Below are positions 11,760-21,186 of a stretch of DNA of 64,000 nt, piece after piece. Made by a program: the position numbers and the translations under genes. The notes below the pieces were generated by a model. That model had not been told where the DNA came from, ran no database searches, and saw only the letters and a list, made by a program, of their open reading frames with translations. The DNA comes from Melanopsichium pennsylvanicum (taxonomy: Eukaryota > Basidiomycota > Ustilaginomycetes > Ustilaginales), in NCBI GenBank assembly GCA_900208305.1, contig OAPG01000001.1, positions 2,356,001 to 2,420,000 of the forward strand. The letters run 5' to 3'. How positions within the stretch are numbered: the first letter of the stretch is position 1; every line of letters begins with the position of its first letter.

Positions 11760-14700
11760 ATGCCTCGGAACAGCATAAATATACCGCACCTCTCTCTGAC
11801 TAGCCGCGAGTCAGCTGTACAGAGCAGTCCCAGCATGGAGTCCATGAAGAGGCAGGATTCTATCTCTTTTCCCACCATTCCTGGCTCCCCGGTAAAGGCC
11901 TCGAATACGGCAACACTGCCCACATTCGCAGCTTCAGAATGCTACGACACGCGTCACATCGAACTCATGCCATCCAGTCACTCTACCACCGCCTCGAGCC
12001 AAGCCAAACTCTTGCCAGCCAGCGCACAGACTGCACAATTACAAAGGCATTCCATCGTTTCAGACGACTCATCTGCTGCTTCATCTGCCGAATACTTCAG
12101 CGCCAACGTACCCACCAGTCGGCCCATCTCTGCGACGACCCTTTCCTCATCTCGACCTTCCTCCATCGCATCCAATACATCCACTGGAAGCCACGTTCAG
12201 GGCCAGCTCACGGCATGCGCCGATCTGCTGAGCCCAGGCCTAGCATTTGCCCTGGGTCTTCTTCCCAGCAACGCCGGCCACATCGCTTTCCCGAGCTCCA
12301 CCAGACAGGCTCAGATCAGCGCAGACTTCAGCACCAGCAGTGGCAGCAGCAGAAGCGGCAACCATACAGGCGTCCATCCTGCACGGAGACGCGTTCGAGC
12401 ACAGAGTGCACAAAGCGGTGCCTTGTCCGGCAGACGCCCTTCTATGCCCATCGTACCAAGCATGAATCACCGTTTTAGCGTTGCTAGCGTCTCCAGCTTC
12501 GAGAGCCTGCCCGAGGACGAAACGGTACAAGGCTTTCTTGCACCAGCAAATCTACTTCCCAAGTCTCGCAATAGCAGCTACGAGCGCACCACTCGCACTG
12601 GCACTACCAGCTACTTGCATGCAAAGGACGACACCATCCAAGCTGGTAGCATCGCACGTAGTCACACACCAGAGCGCTCGGGTTCGATTGCTTCTCTCGG
12701 GAGCTCTTCGGGCTCTCACTCTGCAGAAGGCCCAGCAACGGGAGACCAACCTCCTTCAGATAGCGTCTCCATCCTTTCGTCCTCGGCCTCCTCTTCCGCT
12801 CATGGCAACGGTCCCAGCACAGCCAGCCAGACTTCCACTATCTCAGGGGGCTCTTCACGTCCAAGTTACTTCCTTCGTCGTGCAGCCACTGCACCTGTCC
12901 CACCCATCGATACCTCTCTTATGATGGCTCAACGACAACGCAGCGCAAGAGAGCTACTCGACACCGAGCGGTCCTTCGTTGCCAGCCTGACCCTAATCGA
13001 CCAGGAATACTACCAGCCTCTCATGGCCAGTATCGGAAAGGGCAAGGGTGCGACCGCAGGCGTTGCCGCAGCAACACCCATTCTGTCTCGCAAGTCTGTC
13101 GGCGACATCTTCTCCAACTTCTACGACATTCTGCAGCTCAGCAGAGAGCTCCTTAATCAATTGGAAGAGCGGCTGCAGGTGGCGCAGCCGTCAGGTGCAA
13201 TGTTGTGGAATGCTTCCGTCGACTGCGTCGGTGACATCCTCGCCACATTGGCGCCCTTCCTCAAGATGTACTCGCTCTTCGTCAAGAATTTTAGCAGCGC
13301 TCTTCAGCGCATCGAGTTTGAGCAGAAGACCAACGAAGCCTTTGCCAAGTTTCTCAAAGAGACCGATCAGAGGCGAGCTGCCAAGGAGAAGGTCACCACC
13401 GCCTCGGGAGGTGTCCGACAGGCTTTTGGCTACGGTCTTGGCTTCCAGGCTCACCTGCTGACGATTGTACAAAGAATACCCCGGTACAAGCTGCTAGTAC
13501 ATGATCTCGTCAAGTCCACGCCCGAAACACACCCGGACTCTGTCGACCTAAAAAGGGCCGGTCACATGATCGAGCAGGTAGCCTCGTACATCAACGAGAA
13601 CGTCAGGCAGCATGAGATGGTGCTCACCATGCTCGGCTTGCAAAAGAGTCTGCAAGGTCTCGCCGACCCACTCGTCGCTCCAGGAAGGGCTCTGATCAAA
13701 CGAGGCACCTTGATGAAGACATGTCGTCGCAATATTCAGCCACGCGAGTTCTTCCTCTTCACCGACTGCCTCATGTACGCGAGCCCCATCTCGGGCGGCA
13801 TGGAGTCGGCCTCTGCCGCGTGGATGATGCTCGCGCATCGCGGAGGCTTGTACGGCGGAAGCACTACGGAGCAGCCTATCTCACCCACGCTGTCTTCGCC
13901 TTCAACCGGAACTTGGTCGCCAATCGAGTCTGTGCTCACCCCCGGAGGCATGGTGGGACCGTCAGGTTCACGCACCCGATTCGTCTCCGTCCCTGAGCCT
14001 TACACCCCGTTGGCAGGGGCAATTTTCTCATTGGCAGGCCACCAATTGCAGTATCGCGACAAATTCGCACTGCGCGACTGCACGGTGGTCGGTGTCGAGG
14101 ACAACACGAACGAAGGTCTGCGTCATTGCTTCGAGATTCGCACGCCGGACAAGTCGTTTGCCGTCTACGCTGAAAGCCAGGTAAGCAAAGAAGCATGGGT
14201 CAACTGCATCAGAGAGGCACGTGCGGATCACATGTCGGCGCGTCGAACCTTGAAAGCAGAGGAAGACAGCATCGAAGCCAAGAGGGAGAGGCGACGATCG
14301 ATGTACAAAATCGACCCATCCAAGGCTGCCAACAGGCGTCTCAGCACCCAAAGTTTGGGTGCTTACCTTGCTAGTACCAACTTGATCGGATCCGACAGGA
14401 TTGTGACAGCGGCAGCGGAAGAGCAGGCCGAGACGAGCGTTCATAGGTCCGGGTCGCGAGAACGTGAAGTGCCGCAAAGGAGATCGCGAGTTGACTCGCT
14501 TCCAAATCTGCTCATGCGACCTCCCTCCTTCCCTTCCCTCCCGACGACGGGCACTAACCTCTCACTCGCCAACCTTCTGACGTCAAACACATCGACTGCA
14601 GCAGCGGCCCCACTTCGCGTGCTGGAGGATTACAACGCGCCAGTTTGGGTGCCAGATAATCGCGCAGACAAGTGCTGCAACTGCCAAGAGGCCTTTGGCA

Positions 14701-15938
14701 TGTGGCGTCGCAAGCACCACTGCCGGCTTTGCGGACAGGTTGTGTGCTGGACGTGCTCCCAACGATCGTTCCTCATCCCTAGCTACCATGATGGAGAGCC
14801 CGACCGACCAGCGCGAGCTTGCGATCGATGCTATGACAGCGTCTTCCCAGTCGAAGAAGGTGAGGTAGCAGCAGAAACCATGATTGCCCCGGACAGCGCC
14901 GAGATGTTTTCGGTGCCAAGCACAAGCACAGACGACAGTGTCACTCATACGCTTGAGGCGTATCGGATGATATCCGACATTGACACGGATGCTGAAGGCA
15001 GTCACACTGGCTCACCTCTCACCCCTCCTGTCGGGCGAGACTCACCAGCAGCAAATACGGATGTGGATCTGCCGTCCATCACGACGTCTCTGGCGCATGT
15101 CGAGCTTGCAGGCCCTTCGGCCATGGCCAAAAAGAGCGGCTCCTCTGCTCGGCCCAAGTCGCTGAGGTTCGAGACATTGCCTCCATCCGAGATGTCGATC
15201 GAGCCAATCATTCGGGACGGTGCCGTGTCACCCACTGCGCCTGCGAGTCCCGATGATGCCTCCGCACCATTCTCGGTGCAGACAACTGCCGAATCATATC
15301 GCGTGGAACGCAGAGGCAGTGCCAGTGCACGCACTTCGCCCATCCGGCCACAACAGGCACCCATCCTACCCACTCGATCAAAATCTCTTGCCGGGGCCTT
15401 GACGTCGGGATCTCCGCGCGTCATAACACCAGAAGCACGCATGAATCGAGCCTCTGCACTCGAAGCACACCATCTATTCACCAATCACCATCGCAACCCT
15501 CAAATTCAAGCCGCGACTTCCGGATCGGGTACTTTCCGACTCGTCACACCTCGTTTGACTACTCCCGAATCCGAACACCCGCCCGGCATGCCTGCCATAA
15601 CCAGCAAGAAAAGCAGCATCATGGACGCTGGCTACTTTGGCGGTGCTGCCGGTGCCATCAGAGAGGATACTGAAGAGGAGTTTTCTGCAGGTACGAATGC
15701 AGGCGACGCGGGAACGAGTCCGACGAAAAGTTCGGAACCGTTCAAGCCATGGATGTTGCACGCTATGTCGCCGATAGGAGGAGCGCACTTGAGGCCAACA
15801 AGGAAGAGGCCGCTGAGTGCTGCCGCCCGCTTGAGTAGCTTCTACGGCCCACTGTTGGCAAGTAGTGGTAATCAACAGGCTGGGAGCAGCGCTGGGGCCG
15901 GGTCAAGCGCTGCAAATACCGACAACAGCAAGATCTAG
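11760..15938 (+). CDS. Rho-family GEF with DH, PH and FYVE domains, Don1-like
   Basis: A 1392-residue protein. A long Ser/Thr-rich N-terminus of about 390 residues precedes a Dbl-homology domain (SARELLDTERSFVASLTLID near 393, VQRIPRYKLLVHDLV near 565), a PH domain split by a Ser/Pro/Gly insert (about 640-820, from LIKRGTLMKTCRR to KEAWVNCIREA), and a FYVE zinc finger near 964-1030 with CCNC and the signature RRKHHCRLCG. FYVE domains bind phosphatidylinositol 3-phosphate on endosomes, so the protein should activate a Rho GTPase there. In Ustilago maydis, Don1 is a Cdc42-specific GEF with a FYVE domain needed for cell separation; I infer this is its counterpart but cannot exclude a paralogue. 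The final 340 residues are disordered. The start at 11760 is the first ATG of the uninterrupted frame; an upstream spliced start at 11477 is possible. Confidence 0.88.
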   Translation: MPRNSINIPHLSLTSRESAVQSSPSMESMKRQDSISFPTIPGSPVKASNTATLPTFAASECYDTRHIELMPSSHSTTASSQAKLLPASAQTAQLQRHSIVSDDSSAASSAEYFSANVPTSRPISATTLSSSRPSSIASNTSTGSHVQGQLTACADLLSPGLAFALGLLPSNAGHIAFPSSTRQAQISADFSTSSGSSRSGNHTGVHPARRRVRAQSAQSGALSGRRPSMPIVPSMNHRFSVASVSSFESLPEDETVQGFLAPANLLPKSRNSSYERTTRTGTTSYLHAKDDTIQAGSIARSHTPERSGSIASLGSSSGSHSAEGPATGDQPPSDSVSILSSSASSSAHGNGPSTASQTSTISGGSSRPSYFLRRAATAPVPPIDTSLMMAQRQRSARELLDTERSFVASLTLIDQEYYQPLMASIGKGKGATAGVAAATPILSRKSVGDIFSNFYDILQLSRELLNQLEERLQVAQPSGAMLWNASVDCVGDILATLAPFLKMYSLFVKNFSSALQRIEFEQKTNEAFAKFLKETDQRRAAKEKVTTASGGVRQAFGYGLGFQAHLLTIVQRIPRYKLLVHDLVKSTPETHPDSVDLKRAGHMIEQVASYINENVRQHEMVLTMLGLQKSLQGLADPLVAPGRALIKRGTLMKTCRRNIQPREFFLFTDCLMYASPISGGMESASAAWMMLAHRGGLYGGSTTEQPISPTLSSPSTGTWSPIESVLTPGGMVGPSGSRTRFVSVPEPYTPLAGAIFSLAGHQLQYRDKFALRDCTVVGVEDNTNEGLRHCFEIRTPDKSFAVYAESQVSKEAWVNCIREARADHMSARRTLKAEEDSIEAKRERRRSMYKIDPSKAANRRLSTQSLGAYLASTNLIGSDRIVTAAAEEQAETSVHRSGSREREVPQRRSRVDSLPNLLMRPPSFPSLPTTGTNLSLANLLTSNTSTAAAAPLRVLEDYNAPVWVPDNRADKCCNCQEAFGMWRRKHHCRLCGQVVCWTCSQRSFLIPSYHDGEPDRPARACDRCYDSVFPVEEGEVAAETMIAPDSAEMFSVPSTSTDDSVTHTLEAYRMISDIDTDAEGSHTGSPLTPPVGRDSPAANTDVDLPSITTSLAHVELAGPSAMAKKSGSSARPKSLRFETLPPSEMSIEPIIRDGAVSPTAPASPDDASAPFSVQTTAESYRVERRGSASARTSPIRPQQAPILPTRSKSLAGALTSGSPRVITPEARMNRASALEAHHLFTNHHRNPQIQAATSGSGTFRLVTPRLTTPESEHPPGMPAITSKKSSIMDAGYFGGAAGAIREDTEEEFSAGTNAGDAGTSPTKSSEPFKPWMLHAMSPIGGAHLRPTRKRPLSAAARLSSFYGPLLASSGNQQAGSSAGAGSSAANTDNSKI

Positions 15939-16122
15939 ACAGACAATGTTGGCACGGCAACAAGCACAGACGAGGAGACGAACTGTTGAGAGAAGAGTCC
16001 CATGCTAATTTACGACTGGTATAATGGAATCCATTAGGAGCTACATGATAGAGGAACTGGTATAAAAATTTGATGTACGCTTCAGGTCATTAGTGTTGGA
16101 GCGATCTTACGGGCGGGGCTAC

Positions 16123-16662
16123 TTAGTGAGCGCCAACTGTGGGGGCCTGGTGAGTAGTACCAGCGGGCTGAGCGGCGGCGTGAGGGGCTGATGTGTTCTG
16201 CAACTGGGATACGGGCTGAGTGGTTGCTGTGTTGGTGGTATGGGCAGTGGTGGTGGGAGCATCGTGGTGGGCTGCAAGAGCCTCCTTGTGTCTATGCCTC
16301 TCCTGGTCACCAGCGGCCTTGCTGTGCTGAGCCGAAGCAAGGTGCTTTTCGGTGCCCTGCAGCTTGTTCTTGTGGTCCTGAATGGCTTTGTTGGCGTTGT
16401 CTACCTCCATTTTCTTCTCCTCCAAAGTTCTTACCGACTCATTGTACTTCGCTTGTGCCTTTTCGAGCTTTGCCTGAAGCTTGTGTTCCTTTTTGATCGC
16501 TTTCTGATGTTCAGATTCTGCTTTGCTTTTTACCTTGAGAAGTTTGGCGTCTTTCTTCTTGTCCTTCTCGAACGACTTCTGGGCGGAACGAAGCTGCTTG
16601 TCGTCAGCCTTGGCCTCCTTGGCGATGATCTTCTCTTCGCGTTTGATCTGTTTAGAATTCAT
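16123..16662 (-). CDS. Small lysine-rich coiled-coil protein
   Basis: A 179-residue protein starting MNSKQIKREEKIIAKEAKA at the ATG at 16662; the frame runs on upstream without a better start. Residues about 1-120 are almost entirely charged helix with heptad-like spacing of Leu/Ala, so a long coiled coil is likely. The C-terminal 50 residues are rich in Ala, Thr, His and Gln. I loosely recall similar basidiomycete proteins annotated as DNA-binding protein Ncp1, but that is memory of a label and not evidence of function. No membrane segment, signal peptide or enzyme motif is visible. TATATA at 16768-16773 lies about 105 bases upstream. It is convergent with the RhoGEF gene (184 bp between stops). 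Confidence 0.72.
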   Translation of the reverse strand: MNSKQIKREEKIIAKEAKADDKQLRSAQKSFEKDKKKDAKLLKVKSKAESEHQKAIKKEHKLQAKLEKAQAKYNESVRTLEEKKMEVDNANKAIQDHKNKLQGTEKHLASAQHSKAAGDQERHRHKEALAAHHDAPTTTAHTTNTATTQPVSQLQNTSAPHAAAQPAGTTHQAPTVGAH

Positions 16663-17067
16663 GATGAGCAAATGTAGCGTGTGTGTATCAGATGCGTGTG
16701 AGGAATGATGTATTGAAGTGGGGTGGATGGGAGCCAAAAAATACTTTCGTTTGTTGACTGGGTCCACTATATATTTTCACGACCGAAGGGATCACGAGTG
16801 GCGCTTGACACTCGACCAAAACACCCACTGACGTAGCCTTCTCAGCCGAAGACAATCTTGGCGACTTAGCCAAGGGTGCGGGTGCATTGTGTTCAACTGC
16901 AAACCATACGGGCATTTCATCCTCGTCTTAACTTTTCTCCAAAGTAATCGTCAAACGCATGGGCGTTACGGGAGGCTAAAGTCACACGAATCGTTTCGCT
17001 GGAAGACCTACCTTAACTTAGTACTTCTGGCAGAATGGAACAAGTGGGTATATTTTTTACGATGTCA

Positions 17068-17075
17068 TGACGTCA
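17068..17075. promoter_or_regulatory. CRE/ATF-type palindrome TGACGTCA
   Basis: An exact 8-base palindrome inside ATGTCATGACGTCATG, which overlaps further dyad symmetry. bZIP factors of the CREB/ATF class bind this sequence. Use in this genome is inference. Confidence 0.35.
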
Positions 17076-18201
17076 TGCAGCGTGCTTTCTTTTTTTAGAG
17101 CGTGTTTTTCATGCAGCAGATCAAAGCTCACTTACTCTATACGACGCCACACAGTAAGCAACAAGACAGGTTACGGTATTCTGAACATTTATAGGCGACA
17201 ACCGCTTTAGACGAATCACCGACAGCGGCGATTCTTTCAATGATACCGCCCAAATATGTTGACGGCCAATGACGCATGAAATGGTCCATCTTTATGAACA
17301 TTACCGTACAGTATAAACTAGGCGTTGAATAGAGGACAGTACTGCCGAAAGTTTAAACTTTCTATCGGTTCGGAACACTTTATGATGACGACGAAAGTCA
17401 CGCTACAGAAAGGTGCTGAAGATGCGTTTTACTAGTCATCAACGTCCTCTTTTTACTGACCAATAGTCTGGCTCAACATTGTCCTTGCCTCGGACCGCCA
17501 CACTGACTAGCATGCTCAATTTAGAAACAGCATCACCCGTCAACCTCAACGTAGAATGACATAGCACACAAATAAAGACAGACCTACAGCTCTCCATTCA
17601 GGTCCTTTCGCCTCTGTTGACAGAAAACCATCCGGCCTTCTCTATTGACTGCCAACCGAGCCGCAATCAACGCCTGAAATTCGTTCTGAAACTAAGGCGC
17701 ACACGGCTGATGGTGACGTTGTAATTGCGCCTTTCCCCGCACTTTTGCTCGCCAATGCCAGATAGTTGCTCGTGTTGACCTCGATTTGCGCTGAAGCTGT
17801 GATCCAGTGTGAGATCGCTCGAATGCTATTATTTCACCCACGACAGCCACGATTCTTCTCCTAGATCACCGCCACGCGCAAATGTAGCTTGTTGTCAACG
17901 TGCTATGTTGTTCTATGATTCATACTGGCGAGGCGCGCTGTTGTCTGTCAACCGTGAAGGGTGAGCCGGCGGCCTGTTTTGGCTGTACGTGTAGAGAGCT
18001 CTCCCGTGATAGGGAGCTGGGTGATCAACGTAACTAGCTCTAAGCCTGGATGACAGTTTGACAGTGGAAAGGAAGAGGATTGAATGACTTCGGGATGGCA
18101 AGTGGACCTTAGGCCAAAAATGTCTACCACTTGCTTTAAAATTTGGGAAACATTGTTAGACTACATATAAAAAACGAAACACTTTACTAAAAAAACAAGG
18201 A

Positions 18202-18207
18202 CACGTG
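18202..18207. promoter_or_regulatory. CACGTG E-box upstream of ASF1
   Basis: First of two exact CACGTG hexamers before ASF1. This is the core site of Cbf1-type bHLH factors; the window itself encodes such a factor at 29549. Confidence 0.35.
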
Positions 18208-18440
18208 TTGCTCTCGTCTGCGTGAATCCAAGACCTACTCAAAGCAGTAGGCGCGTCGCGCGAGTCGAAAGTGGCTCTTCTAGCAATTTACACGACGTGC
18301 GATCCAAATTTAGGATTGCGCTTGTCCGTCTCCTTTAAACACGATTAAACCCTGCCACGAATCTTCTCTTCTGCTCATCAACACATTCCTCCAAAGCCAC
18401 GCAACGTAACTGCTCGTCATCAGTGCATTTTTTGTACATA

Positions 18441-18448
18441 TATATAAA
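18441..18448 (+). promoter_or_regulatory. Candidate TATA box of ASF1
   Basis: TATATAAA within a longer alternating TA run, about 190 bases before the ASF1 start codon and just upstream of the second E-box. Confidence 0.4.
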
Positions 18449-18464
18449 CCTTTACCATCCGTCG

Positions 18465-18470
18465 CACGTG
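18465..18470. promoter_or_regulatory. CACGTG E-box close to ASF1
   Basis: Second exact CACGTG before ASF1, 17 bases downstream of the TATA-like run, within the probable core promoter. Confidence 0.35.
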
Positions 18471-18630
18471 AACCCCTCTCACAAGCTCGTGCCATTTCAA
18501 AGTACTAATCGACGATTCGACGTCCTATCGCTATCCGTCACAATTCAGCGCCGATCGCGACGCAAAGCTTCCCGGAAAACGCACCAAAGAAGACAGGCAG
18601 CAATTTTTTTATTGCTCAAGATCATACAAG

Positions 18631-19361
18631 ATGTCGATTGTTCACCTTCAAAGCGTAGAGATTCTCAATGCGGAAGCCAAATTCCAGGATGCTTACATCT
18701 TCAAGATCACGTTCGAGTGCATTTCACCTTTGCAGGACGATATCGAATGGAGATTGGTGTATGTGGGCAGTGCGGGTGATGAAAAGTATGATCAAGAATT
18801 GGATAACTGTATGGTCGGACCTGTACCCGTAGGTAAGTAATCATTTTCGGTCAAACTCTTGCCTTTTCCCCCTTGTTCAAGGCTTTTCGAAGCATTTTCC
18901 ACTCGGAGGATTTGTGATTAGGCTTAGCAGCAGCTAAGAATTGGGCTTTCAAGATCATATCAAGCTTCAATTCAGCTCGAGAATCCAGCTGTTGATGAAT
19001 GTATATTCTGTCAGAGACTACGTATACTGAAAATTGTGCTCTCACATCCCCGTCGTATCATGCCACGATCCGAAACAGGCGTAAATTCATTCGAATTCGA
19101 AGCAGCAGCTCCATCACCCTCAAAAATTCCACCTGAAGACCTCCTGGGAGTGACAGTGATCCTGCTCACAGCGTCGTATCGAGATCAAGAGTTCATCCGA
19201 GTAGGCTACTACGTCAACAATGCTTACCAAACCGAAGAGCTACGAGAAAATCCACCAGAAAAGGTCGACTTGACACAGGTGCGAAGAGAGGTCTTGGTGT
19301 CCAAGCCTAGAGTCACTAGGTTCAATATCAAATGGGATGACTCTACACCCGCACCAGCAGC

Positions 19362-19394
<33 letters not shown>

Positions 19395-19431
19395 TACACA
19401 AGGTCAGACGTCCGAAGGATTGACAGCATGA
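18631..19431 (+). CDS. ASF1: Histone H3-H4 chaperone Asf1
   Basis: Exons 18631-18832 and 19079-19431 give 184 residues; the intron has donor GTAAGT and acceptor ACAG, and the junction restores [13 protein letters not shown]. Asf1 binds H3-H4 dimers, hands them to CAF-1 or HIR for nucleosome assembly, and presents them for H3 acetylation. The conserved immunoglobulin-like core is complete: [70 protein letters not shown] and [10 protein letters not shown]. The C-terminal tail after residue 155 is short and carries a run of about ten glutamines, unlike the long acidic tail of the budding-yeast protein. It is convergent with DUS4. Confidence 0.96.
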
Positions 19432-19703
19432 ATGTACATTGTGACTTGGATATGATTAAATCAGATCTTATGCAAAACTACGCATCTTCAGACAGCAAAT
19501 AGTACTGTATGTGCGTGTGTCGAATGTGTGAGAACGAATGAATGAGGTATGATGTGATAGAAGTACAAAAGTGGATGATAACCACGCCAGCATGCGATAT
19601 GAGAGAGAGCAAAAGTGTGTTGGAGAACACGTCGAAATGAAGGTCGGACAGGGAGGTATCATGAAATTTGAAACAAGGCAAACGAATCCATGACTGGATG
19701 CAT

Positions 19704-21140
19704 CTACAGTCCAACGCCAGCGAGCGAGTCTTGGTAACTCGAGCATCGCTCCGGTCCAATGCCAGAGTGCTTAAGCGGTCTTTGCGGCACCTTGTACCCA
19801 AACCTTACACTCAACGGATCCGCAAAAGCACCAAAGGTGTGTGAACTTGGAAGCAGCCCCTGTTCAGCCAGATAATCTGTCATGGCCGCACCTCCACTGA
19901 GAGAGTTGAAATGGATCGCCTCTACTCTACTTTGAAAACTTGCTTCTAACATGTATGCCAAATGTCTTTGAATCAGACCGGTATGGAGACCCCAACTTGT
20001 TGCGAGATTGTGAAAAAATCCAACTGCTTCTGTTGGCGTCTTTTCGTATCCGCTAAAAAGTGCTGGATTGGCGAGTAGACCTCTTGCAGACATGGCTGCA
20101 CGACAACCTGTACGCTCTCTATAACTAATCGCATCGTCCAATGTCCACACATCACCATTAGCAACACAGGGTACGAGTCCACCACTACCGCCATCAGCCC
20201 ATGTAGCCGCGTTACCACCTATTGAACCCCAACTCGTTCTGAAACCTGTACTATTCGCTGCATGTACCGCAAACTTGATCGCATCCAAATCTACAGGATG
20301 TGCAGCACTACTCTGCCACCTCGTACGTCCGTGGATGTGCAACACACTTGCACCGGCATGCAACGCATTCCTCACCAGTGAATCGGTAAGCTTGAGATCC
20401 GGATCGACACGGATCTTGACAGAGACACAAAAGGATTCACCCATGCGAGCTTTGACCGCTCGTACCATCTCCCGAACTGTTTCGGGTTGACGTAAAAGAT
20501 ATGAACCTAGTTGTTCCTCGTAAGCCCAAGATTGGGGACAACCGCAATTGAGGTCAACACCATCTACGAATCGACCAATGAGTTCAGTGGCGTCAGCAAA
20601 AGGGGCTGGGTTGGAAGAGGCGAATTGAGCTACGAGTGCTCCTCGCACTCGTACTTTTTGCTTTGATAGTCTGTTTTCCTCGGCTTGTGCTTCGCGATGT
20701 GCTTCGCGATGTGCTTCGCGATGTGCTTCTGCGTTGGTTTGGGCTTGGCGCGTGTCGGAAGAAGGATTTGTAAGATGATGAGTAGTGGCGGAGGTGAATT
20801 TTTTAGCTTTGAGCAGACGTTGGGCGCTTTGGGAGCATTCAGGGATGCCAGGTATGAGCTCAAATGTGCCTCGCTCATACTGATTGGTGGAGAACTCGCT
20901 ATTCCTGGCAGCTTGAGTGCGACTGAACTCCTTGGCGAGAATCATTGGAGTTGTGGTGATATGTGTCTCATACCGCGAGACTAGGGTGCGAAATGCGAGT
21001 TTGGAGTAGCGCACCATTGGAGCGCACACGTTGAGTCCGTGAAACGCATCCAACAAGAGATGTGGGGGTAACTGGACCGCTTCATTATCGTAACAAGAGC
21101 TGTCGGCTTGGGAGGATAGGGATGTGTTGATTGCAGGCAT
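19704..21140 (-). CDS. DUS4: tRNA-dihydrouridine synthase Dus4
   Basis: A 478-residue flavoprotein that reduces uridine in the tRNA D-loop (positions 20a/20b in yeast Dus4). The TIM-barrel landmarks are present: NVCAPMVRYSKLAFR near the N-terminus, TTPMILAKEFSRTQ, GVDLNCGCPQSWAYEEQLGS with the catalytic cysteine in the CGCP motif, VSVKIRVDPD, VLHIHGRTRWQ, and a flavin phosphate region with ANGDVWTLDDA and MSARGLLANPALF. The Dus4 assignment rests on the NCGCPQ-W spacing and the VKIR/HGRT blocks. The open frame reaches 21254 but the first ATG is 21140. An insert in the N-terminal third carries the tandem AHRE repeat made by a 12-base repeat, and the leader just upstream contains a 22-base duplication. 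No intron needed. Confidence 0.92.
   Translation of the reverse strand: MPAINTSLSSQADSSCYDNEAVQLPPHLLLDAFHGLNVCAPMVRYSKLAFRTLVSRYETHITTTPMILAKEFSRTQAARNSEFSTNQYERGTFELIPGIPECSQSAQRLLKAKKFTSATTHHLTNPSSDTRQAQTNAEAHREAHREAHREAQAEENRLSKQKVRVRGALVAQFASSNPAPFADATELIGRFVDGVDLNCGCPQSWAYEEQLGSYLLRQPETVREMVRAVKARMGESFCVSVKIRVDPDLKLTDSLVRNALHAGASVLHIHGRTRWQSSAAHPVDLDAIKFAVHAANSTGFRTSWGSIGGNAATWADGGSGGLVPCVANGDVWTLDDAISYRERTGCRAAMSARGLLANPALFSGYEKTPTEAVGFFHNLATSWGLHTGLIQRHLAYMLEASFQSRVEAIHFNSLSGGAAMTDYLAEQGLLPSSHTFGAFADPLSVRFGYKVPQRPLKHSGIGPERCSSYQDSLAGVGL
20687..20729. repeat. 12-base tandem repeat inside DUS4
   Basis: The unit GTGCTTCGCGAT occurs three times in a row (20687-20722), followed by a partial fourth copy. 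On the minus strand it encodes AHREAHREAHREAQ, so it is an in-frame expansion in an insert between barrel elements. Confidence 0.9.
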
Positions 21141-21142
21141 TT

Positions 21143-21186
21143 TGACCGCTTCTGTCGGCTTGAATGACCGCTTCTGTCGGCTTGAA
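21143..21186. repeat. 22-base direct duplication just upstream of DUS4 start
   Basis: TGACCGCTTCTGTCGGCTTG plus AA occurs at 21143-21164 and again at 21165-21186; a half copy, GTCGGCTTGAATAAC, follows. It lies in the presumed DUS4 leader within 3-50 bases of the start codon. Confidence 0.9.

Larger units (their letters stand above)
16663..18630. promoter_or_regulatory. Divergent promoter region upstream of ASF1
   Basis: About 1.97 kb with no supported coding frame. It includes a perfect CRE-type palindrome TGACGTCA at 17068-17075, CACGTG E-boxes at 18202-18207 and 18465-18470, and TATATAAA at 18441-18448. Parts are AT-rich with short A and T runs. Whether it carries a non-coding transcript cannot be told from sequence. 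Confidence 0.45.
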
